The notes below the pieces were generated by a model. It had not been told where the DNA came from. It worked only from the letters and a program-made list of their open reading frames with translations, and ran no database searches. DNA of 14,454 nucleotides from an uncultured Collinsella sp. (GTDB lineage Bacteria > Actinomycetota > Coriobacteriia > Coriobacteriales > Coriobacteriaceae). Shown piece by piece: positions 13,689-14,454 of the stretch (position 1 is the first letter of the stretch; every line of letters begins with the position of its first letter). Both the position numbers and the translations under genes were made by a program. The stretch spans positions 1 through 14,454 of the forward strand of contig UQHQ01000041.1 in NCBI GenBank assembly GCA_900540945.1, written 5' to 3'.

Positions 13689-14454
13689 CTAGGCCGTGTA
13701 CGAGATAGTCGCGGCTACCGCGTGGCGCCAGCCGGCGATCTTTTTGGCTCGCTCGTCAGCGGGCATCACGGGCTCCACGATGCCGCGGGCGCCGTAGACG
13801 TCGACGACATCGCGCGCGTACATGCCCAGCGCGATACCGCAGGCCCAGGCCGCACCCAGGCCGCTCATCTCATCGTTGCTCGCGATGCGGATGGGCGAGC
13901 CAACCAAGTCGCTCTCAAACTGCATCAGGTACGCGTCGCGCGTGGGACCGCCGTCAACACGAAGCTCGGCCAGCGCCGCGCCCGAATCCTCGACCATCGC
14001 ATCGATCACGTCAAAAATCTGATAGGCGATCGACTCGTCGGCGGCCTTCACGAACTCCGCGCGACCCGTGGTGCGTGTCATGCCAAAGACGCAGCCCTCG
14101 GCGTCACTCGCCCAGTGCGGCGCGCCCAAACCGGTAAACGCCGGCACAAAGTAGACGCGGCTCGCCGGATTGGCGGCGTAGCACAGGTCGGTAACCTCCT
14201 CGGGGTTATTGATGAGCTCCAGATCGTCGCGCAGCCACGTCTTGACGGCGCCGGCGTAGCTCACGTTGCCCTCGAGCACGTACTCGGTCACGCCGTCCAT
14301 GCGCCATGCGAGCGAGCTCGAAAGCCCGTGCGAGCTGGCAACGAACTCGTCGCCGACGTTCATCATGACCGAGCTGCCGGTGCCATAGGTCGCCTTAGCC
14401 ATACCGCGGCTGTGGCAGCCCCGCGGCGACAAGGCCCCGGGGCGTGGGTGGTCT
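13689..14454 (-). CDS. glpK: Glycerol-kinase-like FGGY carbohydrate kinase, 3' half (runs off the window)
   Basis: The visible ~254 residues are the C-terminal half of a roughly 500-residue kinase that phosphorylates glycerol or a similar polyol with ATP. Signatures: GMAKATYGTGSS, YVLEGNVSYAGAVKTWLRDD, VYFVPAFTGLGAPHW, GMTRTTGRAEFVKAADESIAYQ and LRVDGGPTRDAYLMQF, then the LGAAWACGIALG ATP-site segment. These fit GlpK well, although the substrate-binding half is outside the window and other FGGY kinases are possible. The ~20 codons nearest the window edge (about 14400-14454) do not match the usual GDQQAALFGQGC pattern before GMAK: only an Asp, an Ala-Leu and a Gly-Cys-His remain recognisable. 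The true start is beyond 14454; an internal TTG at 14432 is not a start. The palindrome and luxS follow. Confidence 0.75.
   Translation of the reverse strand, partial: DHPRPGALSPRGCHSRGMAKATYGTGSSVMMNVGDEFVASSHGLSSSLAWRMDGVTEYVLEGNVSYAGAVKTWLRDDLELINNPEEVTDLCYAANPASRVYFVPAFTGLGAPHWASDAEGCVFGMTRTTGRAEFVKAADESIAYQIFDVIDAMVEDSGAALAELRVDGGPTRDAYLMQFESDLVGSPIRIASNDEMSGLGAAWACGIALGMYARDVVDVYGARGIVEPVMPADERAKKIAGWRHAVAATISYTA

Overview
The window looks like chromosomal DNA from a high-GC, gut-type actinobacterium of the Coriobacteriia, most likely Collinsella or a close relative. This rests on general impression: strong G/C third-position bias that creates long shadow reading frames opposite the real genes, the gene mix (luxS, a GH1 6-phospho-beta-glucosidase, a zinc-ribbon/SPFH cluster, a two-sensor LuxR-type signalling operon), and intergenic palindromes. 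No rRNA, tRNA or marker gene is present to prove it.

Layout. (1) 1-990: pyrE (minus) with a perfect hairpin just after its stop and a possible 34-codon leader ORF upstream. (2) 990-1712: the C-terminal three quarters of a ROK-family sugar kinase/regulator (minus); its N-terminal ATP-binding segment is absent and the 5' side is replaced by unrecognised sequence. (3) 1856-6153: four co-directional plus-strand genes: a DUF4428 plus zinc-ribbon protein, a double zinc-ribbon protein with two membrane segments, an SPFH-domain protein with two C-terminal zinc ribbons, and a lipocalin-like lipoprotein. A strong hairpin closes this block. (4) 6263-10259: a tightly overlapping minus-strand signalling operon: a 7TM sensor with a degenerate kinase module, a second sensor with an intact histidine-kinase core, and a LuxR-type response regulator. 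(5) 10260-12295: a 6-phospho-beta-glucosidase gene (minus) flanked by structured palindromic DNA on both sides. (6) 12296-14454: a DUF4867 gene, luxS and the 3' half of a glycerol-kinase-like FGGY kinase, all minus.

How the genes fit together. The zinc-ribbon/SPFH cluster resembles the partners of PspA in Bacillus (YdjG-YdjI) and probably forms a membrane-associated scaffold or envelope-stress module, here without PspA and with a DUF4428 protein in front. The two-sensor operon probably passes an envelope or small-molecule signal from the 7TM pseudokinase and/or the second sensor to the LuxR regulator. The beta-glucosidase, ROK and FGGY kinase genes are carbohydrate functions that do not form one pathway here; no PTS transporter lies in the window. 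luxS detoxifies S-ribosylhomocysteine and makes the AI-2 precursor.

The most unusual non-coding content is a set of palindromes: two tandem copies with TGTCT(N)AATCTGTAACA arms upstream of the glucosidase gene, a ~104-nt hairpin beginning in the glucosidase stop codon, and a 71-nt near-continuous palindrome in which the luxS promoter is embedded.
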